A DNA stretch of 7,581 nucleotides, taken from the NCBI GenBank assembly GCA_002491115.1, contig DKVI01000011.1:1756-9336 (forward strand). Direction: 5' to 3'. Shown here one piece after another: positions 6,657 through 7,581 of the stretch (its first letter is position 1; every line of letters starts with the position of its first letter). The notes beneath the pieces are model-generated. The model worked only from the letters and a program-made list of their open reading frames with translations. It had not been told where the DNA came from and searched no databases. This DNA comes from Lachnospiraceae bacterium UBA7182. GTDB lineage: Bacteria > Bacillota > Clostridia > Lachnospirales > Lachnospiraceae. The translations under genes were made by a program, and so were the position numbers.

Positions 6657-7581
6657 ATGACAGCGACAAATCTGGCGCAGACAATTGATGCAACGAATGA
6701 TACCGGTTCTACATATGACACAAATATAAAATATCTGCTTGCGGATAAGCAGATATTGTCAAGAATTTTAAAGTACACAATAGATGAATTCCGGGAGATG
6801 GACATTAAGGATATCATTGGATGTATTGGAAATGATATTGAAATAGGAAACAGGCCGCTTGACGCGGGACTTTCCAACCTTGGCCGGGTGCAGGAAACGG
6901 TTACAGAAGACAATATCCCTGGTGAGGGTATTATCTATTATGACATTCGTTTTAGTGCGTACATCAAGGAAACTGAAATGAAAATATTAGTTAATATTGA
7001 GGCGCAGCGTTCATCAGATCCCCACAAACTGGGTTACCATCTGGAAAACAGAATTATTTTTTATCTTGCCAGGATGGTGTCAGCACAGAAGCATACGGAA
7101 TTTTTCCACAGCAATTTTGATGACTTGAAAAAAGTTCGAAGTATCTGGATCTGTATGGACGGTAGTGAAGCAGAAGATTGTATTGAAGAAATCAGTTTTG
7201 ATAAGAAAATGATCTTCGGGAATAAGAGAAATTCATATGCATCTGATTTGATGAAGGGGATCATTATCAATATTAGAAGCGGAGAAACTAACAGTTCCGG
7301 AGCATTTATAAAGAAATCCCAAAATACACTAATCGCTATGCTTGAAGCGCTGGTCTCCCAAAAAGAACCTGCTGAAAAGAAACGTATATTGGAAAATGAA
7401 TATGGTATGGTAATGACAACCGAATTAGAAGGGAGGCTTCAGATTATGTGTAACTGGTCGCAGGCTGTCATAGAAGACATCACGGAGAATGTAACAAGGG
7501 ACATCACGGATCGAGTCACTAAAGATGTTACGGATCGGGTCACTAAAGACGTTACGAATCGGGTCACTAAAGACGTTACAG
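6657..7581 (+). CDS. PD-(D/E)XK nuclease family (Rpn / putative transposase) protein, 3' end outside window
   Basis: 308 codons are visible and the frame is still open at the window edge, so the C-terminus is missing. The family (PDDEXK_2, Rpn / TIGR01784-like, often annotated 'transposase') comprises DNA nucleases linked to recombination and, in E. coli, to phage defence. The nuclease core is visible: YYDIRFSAY (94-102, Asp96) followed by MKILVNIEAQ (108-117, Glu115 and Gln117), matching the D...ExQ active site. The N-terminal TNIKYLLADKQILSRILKY (22-40) is also typical. Residues 274 onward are tandem repeats of D(V/I)Tx(R/N)VT(K/R). The ATG at 6657 is preceded by AGAAGG directly adjacent and AAAGGAA further up. 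The gene is divergent from the cas operon and probably an independent unit. No terminal inverted repeats of an insertion sequence are seen. Confidence 0.85.
   Translation, partial: MTATNLAQTIDATNDTGSTYDTNIKYLLADKQILSRILKYTIDEFREMDIKDIIGCIGNDIEIGNRPLDAGLSNLGRVQETVTEDNIPGEGIIYYDIRFSAYIKETEMKILVNIEAQRSSDPHKLGYHLENRIIFYLARMVSAQKHTEFFHSNFDDLKKVRSIWICMDGSEAEDCIEEISFDKKMIFGNKRNSYASDLMKGIIINIRSGETNSSGAFIKKSQNTLIAMLEALVSQKEPAEKKRILENEYGMVMTTELEGRLQIMCNWSQAVIEDITENVTRDITDRVTKDVTDRVTKDVTNRVTKDVT
7427..7436 (+). promoter_or_regulatory. Strong internal Shine-Dalgarno within the Rpn-family gene
   Basis: AGAAGGGAGG lies 9 bases upstream of an in-frame ATG (7446-7448), better than the ribosome site of the full-length start. 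It suggests internal initiation of a short C-terminal protein. Confidence 0.4.
7446..7581 (+). CDS. Candidate internally initiated small C-terminal protein (RpnS-like), incomplete at window edge
   Basis: An in-frame ATG at codon 264 of the Rpn-family gene (protein start MCNWSQAVIED) lies just before the repeat tract and behind AGAAGGGAGG. In E. coli, rpn genes are known to encode a small protein (RpnS) from their 3' part. It binds and inhibits the full-length toxic nuclease (RpnL) and carries short amino-acid repeats of variable number. Here the product would consist mostly of such repeats, after the nuclease core is left out. I see no good internal promoter, so initiation on the long transcript would be the likely route. 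This is inferred from the ribosome site and architecture only. Confidence 0.35.
   Translation, partial: MCNWSQAVIEDITENVTRDITDRVTKDVTDRVTKDVTNRVTKDVT
7476..7581 (+). repeat. In-frame 24-bp tandem repeats at the 3' end of the Rpn-family gene
   Basis: Four full units at 7476-7499, 7500-7523, 7524-7547 and 7548-7571, plus the start of a fifth, encode DITENVTR, DITDRVTK, DVTDRVTK and DVTNRVTK. Each unit splits into two related four-residue blocks of the pattern x(V/I)Tx. The last units are almost identical in DNA (CGGGTCACTAAA recurs exactly), which points to recent slippage or unequal exchange. The tract continues past the window edge. Confidence 0.9.

Noticed and set aside
6593..6913. Minus-strand frame of 106 codons opposite the Rpn-family gene
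   Set aside because: It is antisense to a gene with a clear nuclease motif and promoter, and its translation is a low-complexity hydrophobic shadow.
6657..7581. The PD-(D/E)XK protein as the cyclic-oligoadenylate effector of the Csm system
   Set aside because: Effectors such as Can1 or Card1 carry CARF sensing domains. No such domain is visible here, and the core and repeats fit the Rpn/PDDEXK_2 family instead.

Overview
The window carries an operon-like type III-A (Csm) CRISPR-Cas module on the minus strand. It reads cas6, cas10/csm1, csm2, csm3, csm4, csm5 from about 6326 down to 166. A divergent plus-strand gene of the PD-(D/E)XK / Rpn 'transposase' nuclease family starts at 6657 and runs off the right edge. 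The low-to-moderate GC, strong AGGAGG-type ribosome sites, and family-level look of the proteins suggest a Firmicute, probably a gut Clostridia/Lachnospiraceae-type bacterium. That assignment is an inference from style, not from a marker gene.

Region 1-165, just downstream of csm5, has no gene but is rich in structure. It holds a long imperfect inverted repeat (28-53 with 130-151), two perfect 14-bp palindromes, a small hairpin, and a 36-bp unit at 125-160 with CRISPR-repeat-like ends. A shortened copy of that unit sits at 65-80. No true array is visible; one may lie beyond position 1, or the region may be a degenerate array, a MITE-like element or a structured transcript end.

Region 166-6326 is the effector operon. 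The genes overlap or are separated by 11 bases or fewer, so they are very likely co-transcribed and translationally coupled. Cas6 would cut the crRNA precursor. Cas10 (HD nuclease motif and intact GGDD cyclase motif), Csm2, Csm3 (with the catalytic-position Asp), Csm4 and Csm5 would form the interference complex. That complex cuts target RNA, degrades nearby ssDNA and makes cyclic oligoadenylate. No cas1, cas2, csm6 or other cyclic-oligoadenylate effector lies in the window.

Region 6327-6656 is a divergent intergenic stretch with a near-consensus promoter for the plus-strand gene and only weak candidates for the cas operon. The plus-strand gene encodes a nuclease-like protein whose C-terminal part is made of short (V/I)T-containing amino-acid repeats. 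It has an in-frame internal ATG (7446) behind a strong Shine-Dalgarno just before those repeats. This is the architecture expected of the gene-within-gene Rpn large/small toxin-antitoxin pairs, and it is the most interesting observation here besides the structured region after csm5.
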